Source of the DNA: Hyphomicrobiales bacterium
Lineage (GTDB): Bacteria; Pseudomonadota; Alphaproteobacteria; Rhizobiales; Beijerinckiaceae
Direction: 5' to 3'
Length of the DNA: 43,389 nt
Assembly (NCBI GenBank): GCA_027484605.1
Contig: JAIXSR010000110.1
Coordinates: 1-43,389 of the forward strand
Part shown: piece by piece, positions 17,289-25,304 of the stretch
Layout: each line of letters begins with the position of its first letter
Position numbering within the stretch: position 1 is the first letter of the stretch
Made by a program: the position numbers and the translations under genes
The notes under the pieces: generated by a model
Told to the model about the DNA's origin: nothing
The model's database searches: none
What the model saw: only the letters and a program-made list of their open reading frames with translations

Positions 17289-17304
17289 AGTTCTATATGG
17301 AACT
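17289..17304 (+). promoter_or_regulatory. operator-like palindrome, copy 2
   Basis: AGTTC (17289-17293), TATATG, GAACT (17300-17304): a perfect 5-bp inverted repeat. It starts 53 bases after copy 1, about five helical turns. It ends 5 bases before the marR ATG, so it also covers the marR ribosome binding region. The pattern fits autoregulation. Confidence 0.6.
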
Positions 17305-17309
17305 AATTT

Positions 17310-17921
17310 ATGCGCGACAAAACGGCACGTCGCCTCCTGGCGAAGCAGAATGATGAAATCGGCAACGTGGTTCCGTTCGGATCGCCGGAGGACGGGGCAG
17401 ACCTGCTCAACCGGCAGCGGCTCGATGCTTTCACCCATGCCCGGCTCTGGAAAAATCCGTGCGGTTTCGCCGCCCGCTTCAACTATCTGGCCTTGCGGTA
17501 CAATGTGCCGCTCTATGGCTGGGTGAAGGAGCGCTTCGATCTTTCCCGCGTGGAATTCGTGGTGATCTACAGCCTTGCGATCCAGGACGGCGTGACGGCG
17601 AGCGAGATCGCCTCCTCGACGGCCTTTCCGAAGAACACGCTCAGCCGCGCCGTCAACCGGTTGATCGGGCTCGGCCTCGTTGCCCGCCGGACGGATGGGG
17701 ATGATCGACGGTCACAGATCCTGACGCTGACCGATGCGGGCCGTGCCGTCTATGACGAGGCCCTGCCCCGCTTCGCCGGACTGGAACAGGAAATGCTTGC
17801 TCCGCTCAGTCTCGTCGAGCGCGAGATGTTGTCCATGCTGCTCGCGAAGGTCGTGCTGGCCATGTTCCATGGCGAGGCGCGGGCCGAGGCAGAGCCGCTG
17901 GCCGGCGCGGAAATGGAGTGA
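17310..17921 (+). CDS. MarR family transcriptional regulator
   Basis: 203 residues. A winged helix-turn-helix lies around residues 88-140: the segment VTASEIASSTAFPKNTLSRAVNRLI is the DNA-reading part, and RRTDGDDRRSQILTLTDAG is the classic MarR wing. The N-terminal 35 residues are longer than in most MarR proteins. It is the first gene of the rightward arm, 3 bases before the creatininase gene and divergent from the binding protein. It most likely represses both arms and is released by the imported compound or a breakdown product. The ribosome binding site is weak (GGA 8 bases upstream) and lies inside operator copy 2. Confidence 0.9.
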   Translation: MRDKTARRLLAKQNDEIGNVVPFGSPEDGADLLNRQRLDAFTHARLWKNPCGFAARFNYLALRYNVPLYGWVKERFDLSRVEFVVIYSLAIQDGVTASEIASSTAFPKNTLSRAVNRLIGLGLVARRTDGDDRRSQILTLTDAGRAVYDEALPRFAGLEQEMLAPLSLVEREMLSMLLAKVVLAMFHGEARAEAEPLAGAEME

Positions 17922-17924
17922 GCC

Positions 17925-18626
17925 ATGCGCATCGCCGAAATGAACTGGATGCAGGCAGAGGCGCGGGCCCGATCGGATGACCGGGCGGTTCTGCCGCTCG
18001 GCTCGACCGAACAGCATGCCTATCTCAGCCTTGCGGTCGATGCGATCCTCGCGGAACGGGTGGCGATCGAGGCGGTCGGCGACAGCGGCGTTCCGGTCTT
18101 TCCGGTCCAGCCTTATGGGTTCACGCCGAATTTCGTCGAATATCCCGGGTCTGTCACCCTGCGCCTCTCGACCTGGATCGCCGTGGTGACGGATATCCTG
18201 GACGGGCTGGTCCGCTCGGGCTTCCGGCGCATCGTGATCGTCAATGGCCATGGCGGCAACTCGCCGGCCCATGGCGCCGTACTGGAATGGCTAGACCGGA
18301 ACCGCGGCTGCCAGGTGAAATGGCACAATTGGTGGAACGCGCCGGAGACCTTTGCCAAGGTGAAGGCGATCGATCCCGTCGCCAGCCATGCCTCCTGGAT
18401 GGAGAACTTCCCCTGGACCCGCCTGTCCGGCGTGACGATGCCGGGCCACCAGAAGCCGATGATGGATATGGGCCGGTTCGCCGCGCTTGATCCCGGCGCC
18501 AAGAAGACCCTGCTGGGCGACGGCAATTACGGCGGCCTTTACCAGCGTTCCGATGCGGACATGCTGGCGATCTGGCAGGTGGCCATTGCCGAGACGCGCG
18601 CCCTGATCACCGAGGACTGGGCCTGA
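17925..18626 (+). CDS. creatininase family amidohydrolase
   Basis: 233 residues, metal-dependent creatininase (creatinine amidohydrolase) superfamily. Probable metal ligands are Glu29, His31 and Asp39 in GSTEQHAYLSLAVDA and His109 in VNGHGGN. A WHNWW segment at 133-137 resembles the substrate-side loop of creatininase. Members open cyclic amides such as creatinine or remove formyl/amide groups, as in riboflavin or coenzyme biosynthesis (MftE, ArfB). Here, between a regulator and a peptide-type transporter, a catabolic ring-opening or amide-cleaving role is likely. The stop overlaps the next ATG by one base (TGATG). The exact substrate is unknown. Confidence 0.88.
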   Translation: MRIAEMNWMQAEARARSDDRAVLPLGSTEQHAYLSLAVDAILAERVAIEAVGDSGVPVFPVQPYGFTPNFVEYPGSVTLRLSTWIAVVTDILDGLVRSGFRRIVIVNGHGGNSPAHGAVLEWLDRNRGCQVKWHNWWNAPETFAKVKAIDPVASHASWMENFPWTRLSGVTMPGHQKPMMDMGRFAALDPGAKKTLLGDGNYGGLYQRSDADMLAIWQVAIAETRALITEDWA

Positions 18627-19600
18627 TGCTCGGCTTCATGATCCAGCGCCTGCTGCAGGCCCTGGTGGTGATGCTGGTCATCTCCGCGCTGGTCTTTATC
18701 GGCGTCTATGCGGTCGGCAACCCGATCGATGTGCTCATCTCGCCGGATGCGACGCAGGCGATCCGCGAGGCGGCGATCAAGGCCTACGGGCTCGACCAGC
18801 CGCTCTGGAAGCAATATCTCGATTTCCTGGCCCGGCTGGTCCGGGGGGATTTTGGCCGGTCCTTCATCTACAACATGCCGGTGCTCGACCTGATCGCCTC
18901 GCGCATCCCCGCGACGCTGGAGCTGACGCTGGTGGCCGTGCTCGGCGCGACCTTTCTCGGCGTGCCGCTCGGCATGTATGCGGGCTACCGCCCAGACAGC
19001 GTGCTGGCGAAGATCATCATGACCGTGTCGATCTTCGGCTTCTCGGTGCCGACCTTCTGGATCGGCCTCGTACTCATCTTCACCTTCGCGGTCCAGCTCG
19101 GCTGGCTGCCTGCCGGCAACCGGGGCGACACGGCCACGCTTTTCGGGGTGGAATGGAGCCTGCTGACCGCCAATGGCTGGAAGCACCTGCTGCTCCCGGC
19201 GCTCAACCTCTCGCTCTTCAAGTTCGCGATGATGGTCCGGCTGGCACGGGCCGGCACGCGCGAGACCATGCTGACCGACACGGTGCGGTTTGCCCGGGCC
19301 GCCGGCGAAAGCGAGTTCACGATCCTGCGCCGGCATGTGCTGCGGCTGATCGCGATCCCGATCGTCACGGTGTTCGGGCTGGAATTCGGTTCGACCATGG
19401 CCTTCGCGGTGGTGACCGAGACGATCTTCTCCTGGCCCGGCGTCGGGAAGCTCATCATCGATTCCATCTCCTCGCTCGACCGGCCGGTCATGGTGGCCTA
19501 CCTGATGCTGGTTGCCTTCTTCTTCATCATCATCAACCTGCTGGTCGATCTCTCCTATGCGGCTCTGGATCCGCGCCTGCGGACACGGAGGGCAACATGA
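18626..19600 (+). CDS. peptide-type ABC transporter permease, DppB-like (first set)
   Basis: 324 residues with six predicted membrane segments. It shows the N-terminal MLGFMIQRLLQALVVMLV start typical of DppB/OppB and the long periplasmic loop after helix 1. The transport-domain EAA-like loop is around FARAAGESEFTILRRHVLR (about residues 221-239). It pairs with the permease encoded next, with a 4-base ATGA overlap. It forms the membrane channel for the binding protein encoded at 15578-17155. Confidence 0.92.
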   Translation: MLGFMIQRLLQALVVMLVISALVFIGVYAVGNPIDVLISPDATQAIREAAIKAYGLDQPLWKQYLDFLARLVRGDFGRSFIYNMPVLDLIASRIPATLELTLVAVLGATFLGVPLGMYAGYRPDSVLAKIIMTVSIFGFSVPTFWIGLVLIFTFAVQLGWLPAGNRGDTATLFGVEWSLLTANGWKHLLLPALNLSLFKFAMMVRLARAGTRETMLTDTVRFARAAGESEFTILRRHVLRLIAIPIVTVFGLEFGSTMAFAVVTETIFSWPGVGKLIIDSISSLDRPVMVAYLMLVAFFFIIINLLVDLSYAALDPRLRTRRAT

Positions 19601-20475
19601 GCGCCACCACGCCGCTTGCCCGCTTCTGGGATGATTTCCGCGCCAATACCCTTGCCGTCATCGCGCTCGGCGTGGTCATCGCCATTGTCCTGATCGCCTT
19701 GGCCGCGCCACTGATCGCGCCGCAGAACCCCTATGATCTGGCAACGCTGGTGCTGACCGATGCACGCCGCCCGCCGGGCTTCGTCGGCTCGAAGGGCTTC
19801 ACGCATTGGCTCGGCACCGATGCGCAGGGCCGCGACCTGCTCTCGGCCATTCTCTACGGGCTCCGCATCTCGATCCAGATCGGGATTCTCGCCGGCGTCA
19901 TCGCCTTCGGCATCGGCGCCACGCTCGGCACCTTCGCCGCCTATTTCGGCGGTCGGATCGAGGCGTTGATCATGCGGATCATCGACCTGCAGCTTTCCTT
20001 CCCCGCCATCCTGCTGGCGCTGGTGCTGGCGGCCCTGCTCGGCCAGGGCAAGGGCCCGCTGATCGCCGCTCTCGTCACGGCGCAATATGCCTATTTCGCC
20101 CGGACGGCGCATGGCGCAGCCTCGGCGGAACGCTCGAAGGACTATGTCGAGGCCGCGCTCTCGACGCCGCTCTCACCGCGCCGGGTCGTGTTCCGCCACA
20201 TCCTGCCGAATTGCATGCCGCCGCTGATCGTCGTGGCGACAGTCCAGATCGCCAATTCGATCGCGCTCGAGGCGACGCTTTCGTTCCTCGGGCTCGGCCT
20301 GCCGGTCAGCGAGCCCTCGCTTGGCATGCTCATCGCCAACGGGTTCCAGTACATGCTCTCAGGGCGCTACTGGATTTCCATCTATCCCGGCGTGGCACTG
20401 ATCATCCTGATCGTGGCCATCAACCTCGTCGGCGACCAGATCCGCGACCAGCTCAATCCGAGGCTGCGCCGATGA
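19597..20475 (+). CDS. peptide-type ABC transporter permease, DppC-like (first set)
   Basis: 292 residues with six membrane segments. The N-terminal OppC-type region is followed by FTHWLGTDAQGRDLLSAILYG, the conserved DppC/OppC block, near residues 67-87. The EAA loop is around SAERSKDYVEAALSTPLSPRR. The ATG at 19597 overlaps the stop of the previous gene (ATGA), and its own stop overlaps the next start in the same way, which points to tight translational coupling. Confidence 0.93.
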   Translation: MSATTPLARFWDDFRANTLAVIALGVVIAIVLIALAAPLIAPQNPYDLATLVLTDARRPPGFVGSKGFTHWLGTDAQGRDLLSAILYGLRISIQIGILAGVIAFGIGATLGTFAAYFGGRIEALIMRIIDLQLSFPAILLALVLAALLGQGKGPLIAALVTAQYAYFARTAHGAASAERSKDYVEAALSTPLSPRRVVFRHILPNCMPPLIVVATVQIANSIALEATLSFLGLGLPVSEPSLGMLIANGFQYMLSGRYWISIYPGVALIILIVAINLVGDQIRDQLNPRLRR

Positions 20476-21446
20476 GCCCGCTTCTCGAGGTCCGTGATCT
20501 CTCGACCCAGTTCGCCACCCGCAACGGGCCGCTCAAGGCAGTGGACGGGGTGAGCTTCACGCTGGCCGAAGGCGAGATCATCGGACTGGTCGGGGAATCC
20601 GGTTCCGGCAAGAGCGTGACCGGCTTCTCCATTCTCGGGCTGGTTGACCCGCCCGGGCGGATCACCGGCGGCTCGGTGAAGCTGGCGGGACGGGAACTGG
20701 TGGGCCTGCCTGCCTCGGAACTGCGCCGGATCCGCGGCCGCGAGATCGCGATGGTCTTCCAGGATCCTTCGGCCACGCTGAACCCGGTGCTCACCATCGG
20801 CACGCAGATGCAGCTGGCGCTGGAGGCCCATGAGCGGATCGGTGCGGCGGCGATGCAGGATCGCTGCGTCGCCGTCCTGACCCGTGTGGGCATTCCCGAT
20901 GCCGCAAGGCGGCTCGATGCGCATCCGCACCAGTTCTCCGGTGGCATGCGCCAGCGTGTCGCGATTGCCATCGCGCTGCTGAACCGGCCCCGGCTCATCA
21001 TCTGCGACGAGCCGACAACGGCACTCGATGTCTCGATCCAGGCGCAGATCCTCACGGAAATGCGCAGCCTTGCCGAGGAATCGCGCACGGCGGTGATCTG
21101 GATCAGCCATGACCTGGCGACCGTGTCGTCGATCGCGAGCCGGCTGCTGGTCATGTATGCGGGCCGGATCATCGAGGAAGGGCCGATCGCGGCCGTGCTT
21201 CGCCAGCCGCATCACCCCTACACGGCCGGGCTGCTGGCTTCGCTGCCGGCCCGCGCCGAGCCGGGAACGGATCTCGTCCAGATCCCTGGATCGACGCCAT
21301 CCCTTTTCGACCTGCCGCCGGGTTGCGCCTTCCAGCCGCGCTGCGGTTTCCGGACGGCCGCCTGCACCATAATGCCGGATCTCGTGCCGACCGGCATGGG
21401 CCGCAGCCATCGGTGCCACCATCCCCTCGGGGAGATCCCGGCATGA
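20472..21446 (+). CDS. peptide-type ABC transporter ATPase, DppD-like (first set)
   Basis: 324 residues. Walker A is [10 protein letters not shown] (41-50), the Q-loop is MVFQDP, the signature is FSGGMRQRV, Walker B is [12 protein letters not shown] and the switch is WISHD. The C-terminal oligopeptide/dipeptide extension carries the cysteine pattern PGCAFQPRC plus two further cysteines, which binds an Fe-S cluster in DppD homologues. All catalytic parts are intact. It pairs with the DppF-like ATPase encoded next; the two overlap by 4 bases. Confidence 0.94.
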   Translation: MSPLLEVRDLSTQFATRNGPLKAVDGVSFTLAEGEIIGLVGESGSGKSVTGFSILGLVDPPGRITGGSVKLAGRELVGLPASELRRIRGREIAMVFQDPSATLNPVLTIGTQMQLALEAHERIGAAAMQDRCVAVLTRVGIPDAARRLDAHPHQFSGGMRQRVAIAIALLNRPRLIICDEPTTALDVSIQAQILTEMRSLAEESRTAVIWISHDLATVSSIASRLLVMYAGRIIEEGPIAAVLRQPHHPYTAGLLASLPARAEPGTDLVQIPGSTPSLFDLPPGCAFQPRCGFRTAACTIMPDLVPTGMGRSHRCHHPLGEIPA

Positions 21447-22438
21447 GCACGCTGATCGATGTCCGTACGGTTTCCAAGCGCTTCGCGCCCCGGCTCTCGC
21501 TGGGCGAACGAATCGCCGTCCGGCTCGGCCAGCCCATCGAAACCCGGACCGTCCATGCGGTTGACGGGGTCTCACTCGAGATCCGGAAGGGCGAGGTCCT
21601 CGGCCTTGTCGGGGAATCCGGCTGCGGGAAATCCACGCTCGGGCGGATGATCGCAGGGATCCATGCGCCGAATGATGGCACCGTGACGCTGGACGGCACG
21701 CCGATCCTCGGCGCGGATGGCCGCAAGCGCACGACCCGCATCCAGATGATCTTCCAGGACCCTTTCGCCTCGCTCGATCCCCGTATCCGGATCGGCGAGA
21801 CGATCAGCGAAGGGCCGATCGCGCATGGCCTCGTGCCGCGCGCCGGCGCGCGGGCCTATGTCGAGACCTGGCTCACCGCTGTCGGCCTCCCCCGGGATGC
21901 GGCGGACAGGTTCCCGCATCAGTTTTCCGGCGGCCAACGCCAGCGCATCGCGATTGCCCGCGCGCTGGCCATGCAGCCGGACATGCTGGTCTGCGACGAG
22001 CCCGTCGCGTCGCTCGACGTGTCGATCCAGGCCCAGATCGTCAATCTTTTCCTGAAGCTGCGCCGCGAGCTTGGCCTGACCATGCTCTTCATCAGCCACG
22101 ATCTCGGCATCGTGCGGCATATCTCGGACCGGATCGCCATCATGTATCTCGGCCGGATCGTCGAGCAGGGGCCGACCGAGGCGATCTATCGCGCGCCGGC
22201 CCATCCCTATACGCGCGCGCTGCTCGACAGCATTCCCAAGCTGGTGACGGAATCCGACGCGCTGGTCACGTTCCGGCCGATTTCCGGCGAATTGCCCTCG
22301 CCGCTGGCTCCGCCGCCGGGCTGCCATTTCCACCTGCGCTGCCCCAAGGCGCAGGAACGCTGCCGCGACACCATTCCCGCCCGCCATGCCCTGGAAGGGC
22401 AGCGCGACGTGGCCTGTCACTATCCGCTGGAGGCTTGA
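21443..22438 (+). CDS. peptide-type ABC transporter ATPase, DppF-like (first set)
   Basis: 331 residues. Walker A is GESGCGKSTL, the Q-loop is MIFQDPFASLDPR, the signature is FSGGQRQRI, Walker B is MLVCDEPVASLD and the switch is FISHD. The C-terminal extension has PGCHFHLRC and two later cysteines. An insertion before the second strand (RLSLGERIAVRLGQPIETRT) is common in DppF-type subunits. The next gene, a polysaccharide-deacetylase-family hydrolase, starts 3 bases after the stop with GGAGG upstream, so it belongs to the same transcript. Confidence 0.94.
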   Translation: MSTLIDVRTVSKRFAPRLSLGERIAVRLGQPIETRTVHAVDGVSLEIRKGEVLGLVGESGCGKSTLGRMIAGIHAPNDGTVTLDGTPILGADGRKRTTRIQMIFQDPFASLDPRIRIGETISEGPIAHGLVPRAGARAYVETWLTAVGLPRDAADRFPHQFSGGQRQRIAIARALAMQPDMLVCDEPVASLDVSIQAQIVNLFLKLRRELGLTMLFISHDLGIVRHISDRIAIMYLGRIVEQGPTEAIYRAPAHPYTRALLDSIPKLVTESDALVTFRPISGELPSPLAPPPGCHFHLRCPKAQERCRDTIPARHALEGQRDVACHYPLEA

Positions 22439-22441
22439 CGC

Positions 22442-23332
22442 ATGGAACCCTGGGAATGGAGCGAGGCGGAATGGCGCCGGCGGGTCAATCAGGTCCGGGC
22501 CGGGCGTTCGCTGAAACCGGCGCGATGGCCGGGCGGCAAGCGCTGCGCGGTGGCTTTGTCTTTCGACAGCGACCACGAGACCAACGAGTTGCGCGATGGC
22601 GGCATTTCCCTGGGCCGCATGTCCTGGGGGCAATATGGCAACCGGGTGGGCGTGCCGAAGATCCTCGAGGTTTTGCGCCGCGAAAACGTCCCGGCCACGT
22701 TCTTCGTGCCGGCCGTGGCCGCCCTGCTCTATCCGGACGAGCAGCGCCGCGTGGTGGCCGAAGGGCACGAGATCGGCCTGCATGGCTGGATCCATGAGCT
22801 GAATTCGGTCCTGCCGGAGCCGGTCGAACGGGACCTGCATCTCCGGGCTGCCGACACCCTGACCACGATCACGGGCATGCGCCCGGAGGGAATGCGGACG
22901 CCATCCTGGGACTTTTCCCCTGCGACGCTGAAGATCCAGCGCGAAATGGGCCTCCTGTACGATTCCTCGCTGATGGCCGACAACGATCCCTACGAGCTTC
23001 TGGAAGACGGCAAGCCGACAGGCATTGTCGAGTTGCCGGTCGAATGGATCCGCGACGACGCGCCCTATTTCAACATGAATCGGTTCCAGGCGCTTCGACC
23101 CTATACGCCGCCGACCGCCGTTCTGGATATCTTCCTGCGTGAATTCGAGGGCGCCCATGCCGAGGGTGGCCTGTTCCTGCTGACCATGCACCCGCATGTC
23201 ACCGGCTATCGTTCGCGCCTTTTCATCCTCGAGGAACTGATCCGCGCTGCAAAAGCCAAGGGCGATTGCTGGTTTGCCACCCATGCCGAGATTGCACGGC
23301 ATTGCGCCGACCAGGGCGGGATCAAAAGATAA
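22442..23332 (+). CDS. polysaccharide deacetylase (NodB/CE4) family hydrolase
   Basis: 296 residues without a signal peptide, so probably cytoplasmic. The NodB-domain motifs are complete: SFDSDHE (Asp42 catalytic base, Asp44 metal ligand), HGWIH (His114 and His118 metal ligands), RTPSWDFS (Arg152) and the final MHPHV histidine. It resembles the PuuE/cyclic-amide-type deacetylase group more than cell-wall deacetylases, because it has no secretion signal and sits among transport and amidase genes. It may hydrolyse an N-acyl or cyclic amide group of the imported compound. It follows the DppF-like gene by 3 bases; a 121-base gap separates it from the next gene. Confidence 0.87.
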   Translation: MEPWEWSEAEWRRRVNQVRAGRSLKPARWPGGKRCAVALSFDSDHETNELRDGGISLGRMSWGQYGNRVGVPKILEVLRRENVPATFFVPAVAALLYPDEQRRVVAEGHEIGLHGWIHELNSVLPEPVERDLHLRAADTLTTITGMRPEGMRTPSWDFSPATLKIQREMGLLYDSSLMADNDPYELLEDGKPTGIVELPVEWIRDDAPYFNMNRFQALRPYTPPTAVLDIFLREFEGAHAEGGLFLLTMHPHVTGYRSRLFILEELIRAAKAKGDCWFATHAEIARHCADQGGIKR

Positions 23333-23334
23333 TA

Positions 23335-23457
23335 ATGAATTACGAATCTTGCCCGATGCCGTGGAGGCTTTATCTTCCTCAGGAAGCGCTCTTCAGGAGC
23401 TGCCTCCTGCTCCCGGCTCTATCCGCCTTGCCGATCATGAAGGACCCCGCGCCATGA
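23335..23457 (+). CDS. possible 40-residue leader ORF coupled to the GGT-like gene
   Basis: An ATG 2 bases after the deacetylase stop opens a 40-codon frame. It ends with TGA overlapping the ATG of the gamma-glutamyltransferase homologue in an ATGA junction. The product (MNYESCPMPWRLYLPQEALF, then a hydrophobic stretch and MKDPAP) matches no family I know. There is no good ribosome binding site. It could be a coupling leader or chance; the ATGA junction is the only positive sign. Confidence 0.25.
   Translation: MNYESCPMPWRLYLPQEALFRSCLLLPALSALPIMKDPAP
23374..23409 (+). other. two small hairpins in the intra-operon gap
   Basis: CTTCC/GGAAG (23374-23378 with 23382-23386) and CAGGAG/CTCCTG (23394-23399 with 23404-23409, loop CTGC). 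There is no U-tract. They lie in the only sizeable gap of the rightward arm, between the deacetylase and GGT-like genes, and could be an mRNA processing or stability point. Confidence 0.35.
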
Positions 23458-25295
23458 GCTTCGTCAACCCTGCCCGTTTCACCACGCGGCCGGAAATCAC
23501 CGGGACTTTCGGCGTCGTCGCCTCGACGCACTGGATCGCGACGGCGGTCGGGATGGGCATCCTCGAACGCGATGGCAATGCGTTCGATGCCGGCGTGGCC
23601 ACAGCCTTCACGCTGCAGATCGTCGAGCCGCACCTCAATGGCCCCGGGGGCGATGTTCCGATCATGGTGCATGCTGCCGGCAAGGGACAGACGGAGGTGA
23701 TCTGCGGCCAGGGCGTAGCGCCGGCCGGGCTGACCATCGCGCATTGCCGGGCGCTCGGGCTCGACCTTGTGCCGGGCACGGGCCTGCTCGCGCCCTGCGT
23801 TCCGGGCACCTTCGATTCCTACATGCTCCTGCTGCGCGATTACGGGACGATGCCGCTGAGGGCAGTCCTCGAGCCGGCGATTTCCTATGCGCGCCATGGC
23901 TATCCGCTGGTCGAGCGGGTCGCGGCGACGATCCGGACAGTGGAGACGCTTTTCCGCGAGTACTGGACGACATCCGCCGATCTCTACCTGCCGGGTGGCA
24001 AGGTTCCGGTTCCGGGCAGCCGGTTCCGCAACCCTGCCCTCGCCGATACCTATGATCGCCTGCTTCACGAAGCCGAAGCCGGCGGCGGCAGCCGCGAGGC
24101 GGTGATCGAGCGTGCGCGGAAGGTGTGGTCGCAGGGCTTCATCGCCGAGACGATCGACCGTTTCTGCCGGACCCAGGATGTCATGGATGTTTCCGGCCGC
24201 GCCCATCGCGGGGTTCTCAACGGCGATGACATGGCGCGCTGGCAGGCCAGTGTCGAGCGGCCGGCCGAATACCAGTACGGGCGCTACACGGTCCAGAAGC
24301 CGGGCGCCTGGTGCCAGGGCATCGCCACGCTGCAACAACTGGCTCTCCTCAAGGGCTTCGATCTCGACGGGCTTGATCCGGCCGGGCCGGATTTCATCCA
24401 TCTCCAGGTCGAGGCTGCCAAGCTTGCCTTTGCGGACCGGGACACGTTCCTCGGCGATCCCGACCATGTCACGGTGCCGCTCGGGACCCTCCTGTCGGAT
24501 GCCTACAATGTCCAGCGCCGGGCGCTGATCACCGACCGGGCCTCGCATGAGCAGCGGCCGGGCGTCATTCCCGGTTTCGGCGGCGCGATGGCCGTGAAGG
24601 CGGTCACCGGGCCACGTCAGGCCGTGAGTGCCGGCGGCGCCGGCGAGCCGACGGTCGGCGACATCCATACCGGCCATGGCGCCGGCGAGGTGGTCGAGCC
24701 GAATGGCATCACGCGCGGCGATACGGTGCATTTCGACATTATCGACCGACACGGCAACATGATTGCGGCGACGCCTTCCGGCGGCTGGCTGCAATCCTCG
24801 CCGGTCATTCCGGAACTCGGCTTCTGCCTCGGCTCGCGGGCGCAGATGTTCATGCTGGACGAGAACCACCCGGCAGCACTCGCCCCGGGGCGGCGGCCGC
24901 GCACAACGCTCTCGCCGACCATGGCCCTGCGCGACGGCAAGCCCTATCTCGCCTGGGGTTCGCCCGGCGGGGACCAGCAGGACCAGTGGATCCCGCAGAT
25001 GTTCCTGCGACATGTCCATGCCGGCATGAACCTGCAGGAAGCGATCGACGCGCCGGCCTGGCATACGGAGCATTTCCCGACCTCGTTCTGGCCGCGCACG
25101 GCCCGGCCGGGGGTGATTGTCGTGGAATCCCGCGTGTCGAAGGCGACCGTCGCCGAGTTGGAGCGGCGCGGCCATATCGTCGAGGTCGGGCCGGAATGGT
25201 CCGAGGGGCGGCTGGTTGCAGCGTCGCAGGACGGCGAATTCCTGCGTGCTGCCGCCAATCCGCGTGGCATGCAGGGCTATGCGGCAGGCCGATAG
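23454..25295 (+). CDS. gamma-glutamyltransferase family Ntn-hydrolase, no signal peptide
   Basis: 613 residues spanning the full gamma-glutamyltranspeptidase fold. The self-processing nucleophile is probably Thr424 in RGDTVHFDIID, where the usual TTH is TVH. A GGWLQSS segment follows, and the late ALRDGKPYLAWGSPGGDQQ block matches the family's conserved GSPGG region. A precursor is expected to cleave itself before Thr424 into a large subunit of about 423 residues and a small one of about 190. Unlike classical GGT it has no signal peptide, so it should act in the cytoplasm on imported material. The start is the ATG at 23454 (AGGA upstream). Such homologues are often glutathione, gamma-glutamyl or acyl-amide hydrolases. 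The substrate is unknown. Confidence 0.88.
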   Translation: MSFVNPARFTTRPEITGTFGVVASTHWIATAVGMGILERDGNAFDAGVATAFTLQIVEPHLNGPGGDVPIMVHAAGKGQTEVICGQGVAPAGLTIAHCRALGLDLVPGTGLLAPCVPGTFDSYMLLLRDYGTMPLRAVLEPAISYARHGYPLVERVAATIRTVETLFREYWTTSADLYLPGGKVPVPGSRFRNPALADTYDRLLHEAEAGGGSREAVIERARKVWSQGFIAETIDRFCRTQDVMDVSGRAHRGVLNGDDMARWQASVERPAEYQYGRYTVQKPGAWCQGIATLQQLALLKGFDLDGLDPAGPDFIHLQVEAAKLAFADRDTFLGDPDHVTVPLGTLLSDAYNVQRRALITDRASHEQRPGVIPGFGGAMAVKAVTGPRQAVSAGGAGEPTVGDIHTGHGAGEVVEPNGITRGDTVHFDIIDRHGNMIAATPSGGWLQSSPVIPELGFCLGSRAQMFMLDENHPAALAPGRRPRTTLSPTMALRDGKPYLAWGSPGGDQQDQWIPQMFLRHVHAGMNLQEAIDAPAWHTEHFPTSFWPRTARPGVIVVESRVSKATVAELERRGHIVEVGPEWSEGRLVAASQDGEFLRAAANPRGMQGYAAGR

Positions 25296-25304
25296 GAGGC
25301 ACGG

